Origin: an uncultured Candidatus Poseidoniales archaeon
GTDB lineage: Archaea; Thermoplasmatota; Poseidoniia; Poseidoniales; Thalassarchaeaceae
NCBI GenBank assembly: GCA_950068635.1
Contig: CATMIM010000025.1
Span: forward strand, 1-9,023
Direction: 5' to 3'
Length of the DNA stretch: 9,023 bases
Part shown: in pieces, positions 1-6,783 of the stretch
Numbering within the stretch: the first letter of the stretch is position 1
How the letters are laid out: every line of letters starts with the position of its first letter
Notes under the pieces: model-generated
Told to the model about the DNA's origin: nothing
Seen by the model: only the letters and a program-made list of their open reading frames with translations
Database searches by the model: none
Made by a program: the position numbers and the translations under genes

Positions 1-1284
1 CCCGCCTTTCTTGCCCTCCATATCGAACTCTCGCTGGGCAGCGAGATCCTCCTGCAACTCAGAGAGTTCAACGTCCATCTCATCGGCCTCCACGGTCGAG
101 ATGACTCCGCCTCCCGGGCGCGAGCCGAGCGCGCGTGGGTCGGGACGCTGGCCTCTGAGCGCCCCTTCCACATCGAAATCACTGAGATCGACGCTCGCTC
201 CCTCGTCGAGTTTGGACAGTTTCTCCTGCTTCTCAACATCAGGCTTCTCAAGGTCCATCGCGGTACCGGTCGCTTCCTCGATCGTGGTCTTGGCCTCCTT
301 CAGTTCGCGGCGCATCCCCCTGGCGGCGATCATCTGCGCCTCGGAGAGCATCTGTTTGGCGCTCCATTTGGCGCCGGTGCGGATGACTCCGGTGGAGCCG
401 ACGTAGAGCACGAAGGCACCTGCCACCGCCGCCATCAACAGGAGCACGTAACCGCTGCTGCCGAGATACCTCACCTTGTAGGCGTTGTAGGCGTGGCCGT
501 CGTCGATGGTCCCATGGTCCTCGAGCCTTATCGAGGTGACCACCATCGAGCCGCTGAAGCCAGCATTCCCGATGCCAGCGAAGATGCGGCAGTGCCCGTC
601 ATCGGTGGCGCGCACCGCTACAGGATACCAGCTGCCAGCCGTATCGTTGCCATTCATCAGCCATCCCTCCAGTGACACCTTCTGGTTCCAGTCGAGCGCG
701 GCGAATCCCTTGAGCACGTTCTCGTTGGCCGGGACCAGGCCCACCACAGACCATCCTGACTGGGGAAAATCACTCGATTTCATGTAACCAGGAGGCCGCG
801 CCTTGACACCAGTGGTGGGATAATCCCACTTGGTGATCGACAACCGGCCGTTTTCGCTCTGCCTCGCATTGTCGTAATCGGTCAGCCGCACGATGACCGA
901 AGACACGCTCGCAGCCTCCGCTCCGCCGACCACCTCTACCCCATCAGGGAAGCTCTGGCTCGCCGCCAGCCAGCCATCGATATGCACCTTCTCGTTGTAC
1001 GAAGTCTCGCTGATGTTCCCCTCCACCTCAGGTATGATGTGACTTCTGTCACAACCGATCAGGTTGACCGTCTCTCGCTCTCCCGTGGAGTCTCCCAGGT
1101 TGTTCAGGATCACCGCAGTGCCCGCCTCCTCGTCGACTTTCACCGTCAGGCCGTCGGTGCCCCATTCGGCGACGGGGTTGGTCACGCACCCGGAGAGCAT
1201 CGCTGCCAACAGCAGGATTCCGACCAGTCGCAGACCTTGAGGCACGCATCGCGCAGGCGAGCCCGCATTGATGACGCTTTTCAA
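1..1284 (-). CDS. Unrecognised membrane-anchored lipoprotein with duplicated ectodomain and cytoplasmic coiled coil (3' end outside window)
   Basis: I do not recognise the family. The minus-strand frame is open from the stop at 1288-1290 to the window edge, with 428 codons visible. It has no usable ATG start. TTG at 1284 follows an AGGTGG Shine-Dalgarno-like run about 10 bases upstream. GTG at 1245 lacks one but gives a standard 20-residue lipoprotein signal. The lipobox LSGC places the lipidated Cys at residue 33 (TTG numbering). The ectodomain spans about residues 34-278 and contains two similar units: NEKVHIDGWL from residue 97 and NQKVSLEGWL from residue 200. Cys78 and Cys232 could pair. 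One transmembrane segment follows (about 279-300), then a charged, helix-prone, presumably cytoplasmic tail with Lys/Glu-rich stretches. Its position about 60 bases after sco suggests a role in oxidase assembly or the cell envelope. That is inference from context only. Confidence 0.72.
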   Translation of the reverse strand, partial: MKSVINAGSPARCVPQGLRLVGILLLAAMLSGCVTNPVAEWGTDGLTVKVDEEAGTAVILNNLGDSTGERETVNLIGCDRSHIIPEVEGNISETSYNEKVHIDGWLAASQSFPDGVEVVGGAEAASVSSVIVRLTDYDNARQSENGRLSITKWDYPTTGVKARPPGYMKSSDFPQSGWSVVGLVPANENVLKGFAALDWNQKVSLEGWLMNGNDTAGSWYPVAVRATDDGHCRIFAGIGNAGFSGSMVVTSIRLEDHGTIDDGHAYNAYKVRYLGSSGYVLLLMAAVAGAFVLYVGSTGVIRTGAKWSAKQMLSEAQMIAARGMRRELKEAKTTIEEATGTAMDLEKPDVEKQEKLSKLDEGASVDLSDFDVEGALRGQRPDPRALGSRPGGGVISTVEADEMDVELSELQEDLAAQREFDMEGKKGG

Positions 1285-1290
1285 GCGTCA
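1272..1290 (-). promoter_or_regulatory. Perfect 8-bp inverted repeat over the candidate TTG start of the lipoprotein gene
   Basis: TGACGCTT at 1272-1279 and AAGCGTCA at 1283-1290 are perfect inverted copies with a 3-base spacer. They lie between sco (stop 1345) and the lipoprotein coding region. The TTG at 1282-1284 falls at the edge of the loop. In RNA this could be a hairpin that hides that start or processes the transcript; in DNA it could be a dimer-binding operator. No T-run follows, so a simple terminator is less likely. If the true start is GTG at 1245, the repeat lies wholly in the leader. Confidence 0.4.
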
Positions 1291-1344
1291 CAAACCACCT
1301 GAATCGCATTATCAGGGGTGGCTTCAGTGCTCATCGGTGGAGTG

Positions 1345-2001
1345 TCAATCTTCATCCATGAGGGTGTGGATGTCCGTAAGCAGGCCGTCAACTGACCAGT
1401 CAAAACCGGACCATGAGACTCTCTTCATGCCGTTGCGGTCGACGAGGAAGGTGATCGTGGTGCTATGCCCGACCTCATAGGTATCATTCTCGTGCTCGTC
1501 GTTATCGTGCCCCTCATTCTCCGAATGATTGCCGTTGATGTGTTCGTTGTTCACCGCCACGCCCCAGTCGTTCCACAGTTCCACCAGCAGCGTGTGGTTG
1601 TCGCTGGTGACGTGCGGCCAGGTGTAGCCGTGCTCACTCGTCCAGTTCGCCAGATGCTCAGGAGTGTCGCGTACCGGGTCCACGGTGATCGAGATGATCT
1701 CGACATCGCTGCCATACTCCGACCCGAGTTCGCCCATCACTGAGTAGAGGTTGGCCTCTACGGCGAGGCAGACGTCTGGGCAGTGCGTGTAGGTGAACGC
1801 CACCACCACCACCTTGCCAGAGTGGTCGGACAGCGTGGTCGTCGTGTTGTGCTGGTTGGTGAGCGTGAAGTCGGGCGCCGTGATCGGTGGATCGTAGTCC
1901 CGCCCGTTGAATTTCTGGGTGTCCTGACCATCACTCACATCCAAGCAACCAGATAGCAGCAGCATCGAGGCCAGCAGCAGGGCGCACAGAAGTCTGCGCA
2001 T
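1345..2001 (-). CDS. sco: SCO1/SenC-type copper chaperone lipoprotein
   Basis: A thioredoxin-fold copper protein (218 aa) that in this family delivers copper to the CuA centre of cytochrome c oxidase subunit II and may also reduce its cysteines. The signal peptide ends in a lipobox, LLSGC, with Cys19 as the likely lipidated residue, so it sits on the outer membrane face. The core matches the family: FTYTHCPDVC with copper ligands Cys74 and Cys78, the TVDPVRDTP motif near residue 107, and the third ligand His179 in EVGHSTTITFLVD. Before His179 is an unusual His/Asp/Glu/Asn-rich insert, residues 152-172. The ATG at 2001 gives a standard lipoprotein signal. An in-frame ATG at 2025 would add 8 residues, and neither has a strong ribosome site. 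The gene starts 61 bases after tRNA-Ser and is close to the cox genes, in keeping with oxidase assembly. Confidence 0.93.
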   Translation of the reverse strand: MRRLLCALLLASMLLLSGCLDVSDGQDTQKFNGRDYDPPITAPDFTLTNQHNTTTTLSDHSGKVVVVAFTYTHCPDVCLAVEANLYSVMGELGSEYGSDVEIISITVDPVRDTPEHLANWTSEHGYTWPHVTSDNHTLLVELWNDWGVAVNNEHINGNHSENEGHDNDEHENDTYEVGHSTTITFLVDRNGMKRVSWSGFDWSVDGLLTDIHTLMDED

Positions 2002-2062
2002 GACTTGACGACCAGCGGTCCGCATGTGACTTGTTCGGTCCACCGCTCCTTTGTCAGAGAGG

Positions 2063-2145
2063 CGCGGACGGAGAGATTTGAACTCCCGAGACACAAGGTC
2101 ACCGGATTTCAAATCCGGCGCGATACCAGGCTATGCGACGTCCGC
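2063..2145 (-). tRNA. tRNA-Ser(UGA)
   Basis: The minus strand folds into a class II tRNA. The 7-bp acceptor stem GCGGACG/CGTCCGC (2145-2139 with 2070-2064) is perfect. The anticodon stem CCGGA/TCCGG encloses loop TTTGAAA, giving anticodon TGA at 2111-2109. A 14-base variable region has a GAC/GTC stem, as expected for serine. The T arm GGGAG-TTCAAAT-CTCTC has one G-T pair. The discriminator base is G (2063), typical of tRNA-Ser, and the following bases are CCT, so CCA is not encoded. The D stem is weak: only G10-C25 and C11-G24 pair cleanly, and position 12-23 is A-C unless a base is bulged. It lies between the cox operon and sco on the same strand, with no obvious promoter of its own. Confidence 0.93.
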
Positions 2146-2176
2146 ACACCTCGCCCCAGAAGGCTCTCCATCAAAT

Positions 2177-2193
2177 GGATTCAGGTTGAATCC
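2177..2193 (-). terminator. Short hairpin just after the cox operon
   Basis: GGATTCA (2177-2183) and TGAATCC (2187-2193) form a perfect 7-bp inverted repeat with a 3-base loop. It begins 2 bases past the stop codon of the subunit IV gene. It may mark the 3' end of the cox transcript or protect it before the tRNA. Only a weak ATTTGAT follows on the transcribed strand, so it is not a classical intrinsic terminator. Confidence 0.35.
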
Positions 2194-2195
2194 CG

Positions 2196-2531
2196 TCAAA
2201 GGCCGTAGTATCCCGGCCTGCAGAAGGCTGGCAGGTTCTCAACCGCGCTGGGGCTGGTCAGGCCGACCATCAGCACCAACAGGACGATGAAAATCACTGG
2301 GAACAGCGCCGTAGCGGTCAGCACGTTCGAATCCGGCGAGAAGCGCAGGTGCATGAACACCGCCGCAATGCCGAGGAACTTCACGATCCCGATCGAGACG
2401 AGCACGAACACCAGCGTCGCCCACGCCATGTTCTCCGACTGCGCCACCACACCGACCTCGACTGCGGTCAGCAGCATCAGCCAGAAGAAGTTGAAGTTAT
2501 ACGCATCGAATCCCATTATCTTCGCACTCAT
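2196..2531 (-). CDS. coxD: Cytochrome c oxidase subunit IV (prokaryotic COX4/CtaF-like)
   Basis: A 111-aa integral membrane protein resembling the small fourth subunit of prokaryotic aa3/caa3 oxidases. Subunits of this kind pack around the core and aid its assembly or stability, and they bind no cofactor. Three hydrophobic segments are seen at about residues 14-31, 36-60 and 72-92. The family hallmark lies at the end of the second: a Lys in the helix (K51, KFLGIAAVFM) followed by FMHLRF. The short C-terminal tail contains one Cys (C104). The ATG start at 2531 lies 18 bases after the subunit III stop, with a GGAG-type ribosome site in the gap. It is the last cox structural gene of the operon and is followed by a small hairpin and tRNA-Ser. 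The family call rests on size, topology, motif and context, because such subunits diverge quickly. Confidence 0.85.
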   Translation of the reverse strand: MSAKIMGFDAYNFNFFWLMLLTAVEVGVVAQSENMAWATLVFVLVSIGIVKFLGIAAVFMHLRFSPDSNVLTATALFPVIFIVLLVLMVGLTSPSAVENLPAFCRPGYYGL

Positions 2532-2549
2532 CTCGAATCACTCTCCTCA

Positions 2550-3596
2550 TCAATACAGATAGAACGCCGGGAACACCGCCACCCATGCCAGGTCGACGAA
2601 GTGCCAGTAGAGCCCGAAGTACTCGATGCTCACCGCGTTGCCGGGCCCGTAGCCGCCCTTGTGCGCCTTGACGACCATGTAACCCAAACCTACGATCCCC
2701 GCGAACACGTGTACTCCGTGCGTACCCGTGGTGAGGTAGAACGCGGAGGCCGCCATGCGTATGTCGACCGTCATCGCGCCCGCCTCCGCCCCATGGCCGT
2801 AGTTGTAGGTGTAGGCGTCGTTGTGGATGGTGAACTGGTCGGAGAGCAGCGAGGGCGCCTCGAACGGCCCGATGTGGAAGCCGATGAACCACTCGACCAT
2901 CTTCATCACGAGGAACAAGGTAGCCAAGCAGAATGTGGCGCCGAGGTAGTTGCGCACCTTGATGCTGCGCTCTGCGTGCTCCAAGTCGGTGCGCTTGGCG
3001 GTCTTCAGCGCCATCACGATGGTGTACGACGAGATGATCAGTGCGAAGGTGTTGATCGCGCCGGGTACCAGCGCGTCGGGCATGAATCCGAGCGTCGAAT
3101 TGGCGTGCTCGCCACCCTTGGCGATGAAGTACGAGGCGGGCAGCCAGCAGGCGGTCCCCGGCTCTACGACCGTGCCCTCCAGCGAGTAGCAAGAGACGAT
3201 GCTGGTGCGGTAGCGGATGTAGGTGGAGAACAGTGACGAGAAGATCATCATCTCAGACATCAGGAAGACCCACATGCCGACCTTGCGGATGTCCACGTTG
3301 GAGAACGGGGCGCTGCCATGCGTCGCCTGTGGCTCGTAGGAGCCATCGAAGGAGAAGTCCTGCTTCCACCAGGAGATCAGGCCGGCGAAGATGATCGCCA
3401 GTCCGGCGATGGCCAGCGGCAGCGGCGCGCTGTCGTAGATGTATCCGTTCATGCCTTCGTTCATCGTGAACGCCTTGGCGAAGAAGAACAGGAACACCCC
3501 CGAGCCGATGCTGATGACGATCGGCGCCCAGCTGTTGTGCGGAGCACCATGGCTCCAATCGTGCGGGCCGTGGTGGTATCCGTGGTCGTCGCTCAA
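2550..3596 (-). CDS. coxC: Cytochrome c oxidase subunit III
   Basis: Subunit III (348 aa) is an integral membrane partner of subunit I that helps sustain proton uptake and turnover. It has seven hydrophobic segments. Conserved features include FLMSEMMIF with the helix-III Glu115, VEW with Glu235, GTHGVHV (His293, His296) and the C-terminal WHFVDLAWVAVF. At 348 aa it is longer than the usual 200-270 aa, because of an N-terminal extension and an extracytoplasmic loop at about residues 131-170. The first 20 residues carry six His (5, 8, 9, 12, 16, 20). The start is TTG at 3596: it overlaps the coxA stop as TTGA, and an AGGAGG-type ribosome site lies about 8 bases upstream. The next in-frame ATG, about 44 residues in, would remove part of the first membrane helix. 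Translational coupling to coxA is likely. Confidence 0.95.
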   Translation of the reverse strand: MSDDHGYHHGPHDWSHGAPHNSWAPIVISIGSGVFLFFFAKAFTMNEGMNGYIYDSAPLPLAIAGLAIIFAGLISWWKQDFSFDGSYEPQATHGSAPFSNVDIRKVGMWVFLMSEMMIFSSLFSTYIRYRTSIVSCYSLEGTVVEPGTACWLPASYFIAKGGEHANSTLGFMPDALVPGAINTFALIISSYTIVMALKTAKRTDLEHAERSIKVRNYLGATFCLATLFLVMKMVEWFIGFHIGPFEAPSLLSDQFTIHNDAYTYNYGHGAEAGAMTVDIRMAASAFYLTTGTHGVHVFAGIVGLGYMVVKAHKGGYGPGNAVSIEYFGLYWHFVDLAWVAVFPAFYLY

Positions 3597-5938
3597 TGTC
3601 CCGCCTCCTCTCCTTCGTCACCCGGATCGGGAGTCATGATCCGTTCCAGCATCCCCGTCAACCTCCCCGGCGCATGGTCCGGGTTGGCGTTCAGCAGCGT
3701 CGGAATCTCATCGAAGCTCGGCGTCGGCGGAGGCGAGGACACCATCCACTCGAATGACCAGCCGCCCCACGGGTCGGCCGGCGCCTTGCGGCCATTCAGC
3801 CACGAGGCGATGATGTTGTACACCATTATCAGGTTGGACAGGAAGAACATGAATGCGCACACGGTGATGAAGAAGTTCCACTGGGCTGCTTCGGGCGGCA
3901 GCGTGCCGATGATGTCGCTGTACTCGTCTGCCCGGATGTAGTAGGTGTGATGCCGCCGGGTCATCCCCAACAGCCCGAGTTTGTGCATCGGCCAGAACAC
4001 CCCGTTGTAGGAGATGAAGCCAATCAGGAAGTGCAGGATTCCCAGCCGTTCGCTCATCATCCGTCCCGTGATCTTGGGATACCAGTAGTAGAAGGCGGCG
4101 AACAGGCCGAACACGGTTCCGCCGACCAGCACGTAGTGGAAGTGGGCGACCACGAAGTAGGTCTCGTGCAGGTGCACGTCCATGGCGATGGCTGGGAAGA
4201 ACATCCCCGAGATGCCCCCCAAGGTGAACGTCACCAGGAAGCCGAGTGCCCACAGGGTATGCGTTCTGTAAACGAGCGATCCGCCATGCATCGTCTTCAG
4301 CCAATTGAAAATTTTGATGCCGGTCGGCACTGCCACCAGCATGGTGGTGAGCATCACCACGAAGCGGAGCAGCGGCGACATCCCGCTGGTGAGCATGTGG
4401 TGTCCGTAGACGATGAAGGCGACGAATCCGATTCCTGCCAGCGCGTAGACCATCGAGCGGTAGCCGAAGATCGTCCGCCGAGCGCTCGTCGCGATCACTT
4501 CGGATATGACTCCGAAGGCGGGTACGACCACCACGTACACCTCAGGGTGGCCGAAGTACCAGAACAGGTGGCTCCACAGCAGCGGATCACCTCCGGCTGC
4601 GGTGTTGTAGAACGTCGTCGAGATGGTTCGATCGAGATAGGCTTCGATCAGCCCGATGCCGAACGTCGGGATGGAGATGAACAGCATCATCACCGACACG
4701 AGGATCGACCAGGTGAACAGCGGCATCTGCATCCAGCCCATCCCCGGAGCCCGCATCGTCGCGATCGTCACGATGAAGTTGATTCCCGTCAAGGTCGACG
4801 AGGCGACCAGCAGGACCTGTCCGGCGAGCCAGAAGGTCGCTCCGTAATGGTCCGTCGTGGACGTGATCGGCTGGTAGCCGGTCCAGCCGACATCCGCACC
4901 CATGCCGCTGAACATGCCTGACAGCAACAGGATGGCACCGACAGGCTGCAGCCAGAACGACATCGCGTTGAGTCGTGGGAAGCAGAGGTCCTTGGCACCG
5001 ATCTGGAGTGGCACGATCCAGTTGGCGAAGCCGTTTATGAGCGGCATCGCCGCCAGGAAGATCATCACCGTTCCGTGCAGGGTGAAGAACGAGTTGTACT
5101 CGTCCTTGGTGAGGAAGTCGTTGCCCGGCGAGGACAACTGGATCCGTATCATCATCGCCAGGATGCCGCCGACACCGAGGAAGAACAGCCCCGAGACGAA
5201 GTAGAGCGTACCGACGCTCTTGTGGTCCGTCGAGGTCAGCCAGTGGGTGATCCACGGCTTGAAGCGCGCCCACGAGAACGACTCCGGGTCGCGCACGTAG
5301 AAGACGTAAGTGAGGGCGATGGCGAACAGGATGGCTGTCAGCAGGATGCCGCTGAACAGCACGGTCAGGCCGTTCGCCTTCATCGTCGGTGCCTCGCCGC
5401 CCGCGCCCGAGACCGTGTAACTGACCGTGTTCCACTGGTCGTCACTGCTAGCCGAGTTGTCACCGTTGACCGAGTTGGTCATCAGTCGCAGCACTGCCGA
5501 ACCGCTGGTGGGCGCCGTCCAGTTGGCATTCCACGCCTGCTGGTCGTTGCCCGCATCTGTGTGGGTGAGTTCACCCGCCAAGATCTGTGTCGTGTTGTCT
5601 ATCGGGGTCAGAGTTCCCTTGCTCGCAACGAGGTTGAATCCACCAGTGTTCACCCGCTCCGGATTGTTGTCCTCGGCTGGTCCGCCGCTGAACGAGATGA
5701 GCAGGGCGTAGGTGGCGCCCGGTTCGTAGTTCTCCGGCAGCGCCGAGCCGTTCGCCAGCGTGATGCTCGCGACCACTTCACTGCTCGGGGTCTGGGAGTG
5801 GCAGGAACATCCGGAGTCCACGCTGCTGATTCCCGTCGGGCGTGCGTCGTGCTCGGGGGAGAACATCAGCGCGGCGAACAGCACCGCCACGATCACCATC
5901 GCACGGACGGTCCAGACGTTGCGCACCTGCATCCTCAT
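3593..5938 (-). CDS. coxA: Cytochrome c oxidase subunit I (A1-type) with fused N-terminal CxCH/Reeler-like domain
   Basis: The catalytic subunit, which reduces O2 to water and pumps protons. Residues 225-745 are a complete A1-type core. Haem a ligands are His288 (TLHGTVM) and His601, the haem a3 ligand is His599 (VAHFHYV), and CuB ligands are His464, His513 and His514. The cross-linked Tyr468 and helix-VI Glu466 are in FGHPEVY. D-channel Asp317 and K-channel Lys542 (PTGIKIF) are present. At 781 aa it is about 200 longer than usual. Residues 1-28 look like a signal or anchor segment; GCSCH (Cys44, Cys46, His47) follows, then a beta-rich domain to about 178 with GGFNLVAS, ELTHT and NWTAPTSG motifs like Reeler/choice-of-anchor V domains, then a membrane helix at about 190-214. 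ATG at 5938 has AGGGGG upstream and lies 6 bases from the coxB stop. The fusion is seen directly; its role is unknown. Confidence 0.97.
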   Translation of the reverse strand: MRMQVRNVWTVRAMVIVAVLFAALMFSPEHDARPTGISSVDSGCSCHSQTPSSEVVASITLANGSALPENYEPGATYALLISFSGGPAEDNNPERVNTGGFNLVASKGTLTPIDNTTQILAGELTHTDAGNDQQAWNANWTAPTSGSAVLRLMTNSVNGDNSASSDDQWNTVSYTVSGAGGEAPTMKANGLTVLFSGILLTAILFAIALTYVFYVRDPESFSWARFKPWITHWLTSTDHKSVGTLYFVSGLFFLGVGGILAMMIRIQLSSPGNDFLTKDEYNSFFTLHGTVMIFLAAMPLINGFANWIVPLQIGAKDLCFPRLNAMSFWLQPVGAILLLSGMFSGMGADVGWTGYQPITSTTDHYGATFWLAGQVLLVASSTLTGINFIVTIATMRAPGMGWMQMPLFTWSILVSVMMLFISIPTFGIGLIEAYLDRTISTTFYNTAAGGDPLLWSHLFWYFGHPEVYVVVVPAFGVISEVIATSARRTIFGYRSMVYALAGIGFVAFIVYGHHMLTSGMSPLLRFVVMLTTMLVAVPTGIKIFNWLKTMHGGSLVYRTHTLWALGFLVTFTLGGISGMFFPAIAMDVHLHETYFVVAHFHYVLVGGTVFGLFAAFYYWYPKITGRMMSERLGILHFLIGFISYNGVFWPMHKLGLLGMTRRHHTYYIRADEYSDIIGTLPPEAAQWNFFITVCAFMFFLSNLIMVYNIIASWLNGRKAPADPWGGWSFEWMVSSPPPTPSFDEIPTLLNANPDHAPGRLTGMLERIMTPDPGDEGEEAGH

Positions 5939-5944
5939 TTCCCC

Positions 5945-6691
5945 CTAAGTGTGTATCTCGATGATCGCCGTCATGTAGGCGTGGTCGTCCCCACAGTACT
6001 CGGCGCAGTCGAGGAAGTACTTGCCCGTCTCATAAGGCGTGAAGACGATCGTGGTGTACATCCCCGGCACGGCATCTTCCGTGAGTCCATACTGCACGAT
6101 CTTCGGCGCGTGCAGCACATCTCTCGAAGAGAGGTTCAGGATATAGGTCTCGTCCAGTTTCAGACTCAGAACGGTCAGACCGGTTTCGCTGTCAACACCC
6201 ACATCGCACAAGTCGGAGGTCAGCCCCTTGCAATCGAAGTCCCAGAACCACTGCTGGCCCGTCACCCCTACCTCGTGAGCGTCCTCCAACTCGTAGGCGG
6301 ATGGCCAGATGGCGTCGGTCGGAGCCCAGGAGATCCAACAGAGGTAGCAGATGAGGATGAAGGGAATGATCGTCCAGATGAGTTCGAGTTTCAGGTTGTC
6401 GTTCTCCTTTGGGAAAACACCGACCTTGATGTTGTCCACATTCGGCCACGCCCGTTCGTCCTCCTCCTCCTCGATCTCGAACTCCATATCCATGCCCGCT
6501 CGCTTCATCTCGTGGCGCAGCGAGTCGAGTTGCGTGCGCAGGTGGAGGCGCTTGCCGGACAGGTCGCCGTCGGATGTGCGATAGACGAACGAGTGGTGAA
6601 TCATCCAGACGAATGTGATGACGCCGACGATGACCGACCAGAACATGAATTCGATGTAGAGGTCTTGGAAGATGTCGCCCCCGAACTCCAT
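5945..6691 (-). CDS. coxB: Cytochrome c oxidase subunit II (CuA protein)
   Basis: Subunit II (248 aa) accepts electrons at the binuclear CuA centre on the outer face and passes them to haem a in subunit I. Two membrane helices (about 14-34 and 103-122) anchor a cupredoxin domain. All CuA ligands are present: His194 (DVLHAP) and, in CAEYCGDDHAYM, Cys229, Glu231, Cys233, His237 and Met240. The aromatic electron-entry patch appears as GQQWFWDF (residues 145-152). The linker between the helices, residues 36-100, is unusually long and charged, with EIEEEEDE at about 72-79. No signal peptide or lipobox is seen, and no C-terminal haem c domain, so this is not a caa3-type fusion. It is the first gene of the operon; ATG at 6691 is preceded by GAGGGTG and a TATA-like box about 40 bases upstream. 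Confidence 0.96.
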   Translation of the reverse strand: MEFGGDIFQDLYIEFMFWSVIVGVITFVWMIHHSFVYRTSDGDLSGKRLHLRTQLDSLRHEMKRAGMDMEFEIEEEEDERAWPNVDNIKVGVFPKENDNLKLELIWTIIPFILICYLCWISWAPTDAIWPSAYELEDAHEVGVTGQQWFWDFDCKGLTSDLCDVGVDSETGLTVLSLKLDETYILNLSSRDVLHAPKIVQYGLTEDAVPGMYTTIVFTPYETGKYFLDCAEYCGDDHAYMTAIIEIHT

Positions 6692-6727
6692 GACGCACCC
6701 TCAGCGGCCGCTCGTTATGCGGTCCGT

Positions 6728-6734
6728 GTTTAAG
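6728..6734 (-). promoter_or_regulatory. TATA-like box for the cox operon
   Basis: On the minus strand CTTAAAC at 6734-6728 sits 37-43 bases before the coxB ATG, preceded by CCAACG, which could act as a purine-containing BRE. With the usual archaeal spacing of about 25 bases, transcription would begin near 6703-6707 and leave a 12-16 base leader that still includes the GAGGGTG ribosome site. This is a pattern match only and depends on the organism being archaeal. Confidence 0.4.
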
Positions 6735-6742
6735 CGTTGGCA

Positions 6743-6783
6743 AGCACCCCTATGGGGTGCTGTGAATCACGTCGACAGCACCC
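6743..6783. promoter_or_regulatory. Nested inverted repeats in the divergent coxB / response-regulator promoter region
   Basis: AGCACCCC (6743-6750) and GGGGTGCT (6754-6761) form a perfect 8-bp inverted repeat with a TAT spacer. The second arm is also part of GGGTGCTGT (6755-6763), which pairs perfectly over 9 bp with ACAGCACCC (6775-6783). A further GTGCTGT lies at 6813-6819. The first repeat sits directly upstream of the TATA-like box of coxB. An operator or activator site for a dimeric regulator serving one or both divergent transcripts is the simplest reading. Alternative RNA hairpins are possible only if transcription of the plus-strand genes starts upstream of 6743. Confidence 0.5.

Noticed and set aside
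11..406. Plus-strand Ser-rich open frame of 131 codons
   Set aside because: Antisense to the cytoplasmic tail of the lipoprotein gene; Ser richness mirrors GAG/GAC-type codons on the coding strand.
1049..1309. Minus-strand 86-codon frame starting MRASRSATGR
   Set aside because: It is out of frame with the much longer lipoprotein frame, which has a signal peptide and lipobox over the same bases.
2002..2112. Longer SCO start reaching back into the tRNA
   Set aside because: It would place coding sequence over the 3' half of tRNA-Ser and push the lipobox to residue 56; the internal ATG at 2001 gives a normal lipoprotein signal.
2349..3236. Plus-strand open frame of 295 codons opposite subunits III and IV
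   Set aside because: Antisense shadow of well-supported membrane proteins; composition is skewed to Arg, Glu, His and Val and no motif is visible.
3947..4921. Plus-strand open frame of 324 codons opposite the coxA core
   Set aside because: Antisense to the haem- and copper-binding region; very His- and Arg-rich with no fold signal.
5075..6733. Plus-strand open frame of 552 codons opposite coxA and coxB
   Set aside because: It is antisense to two genes with complete catalytic motifs. Its product is rich in Arg, His, Asp and Val without domains or membrane segments, the usual result of a GC-rich frame read backwards.
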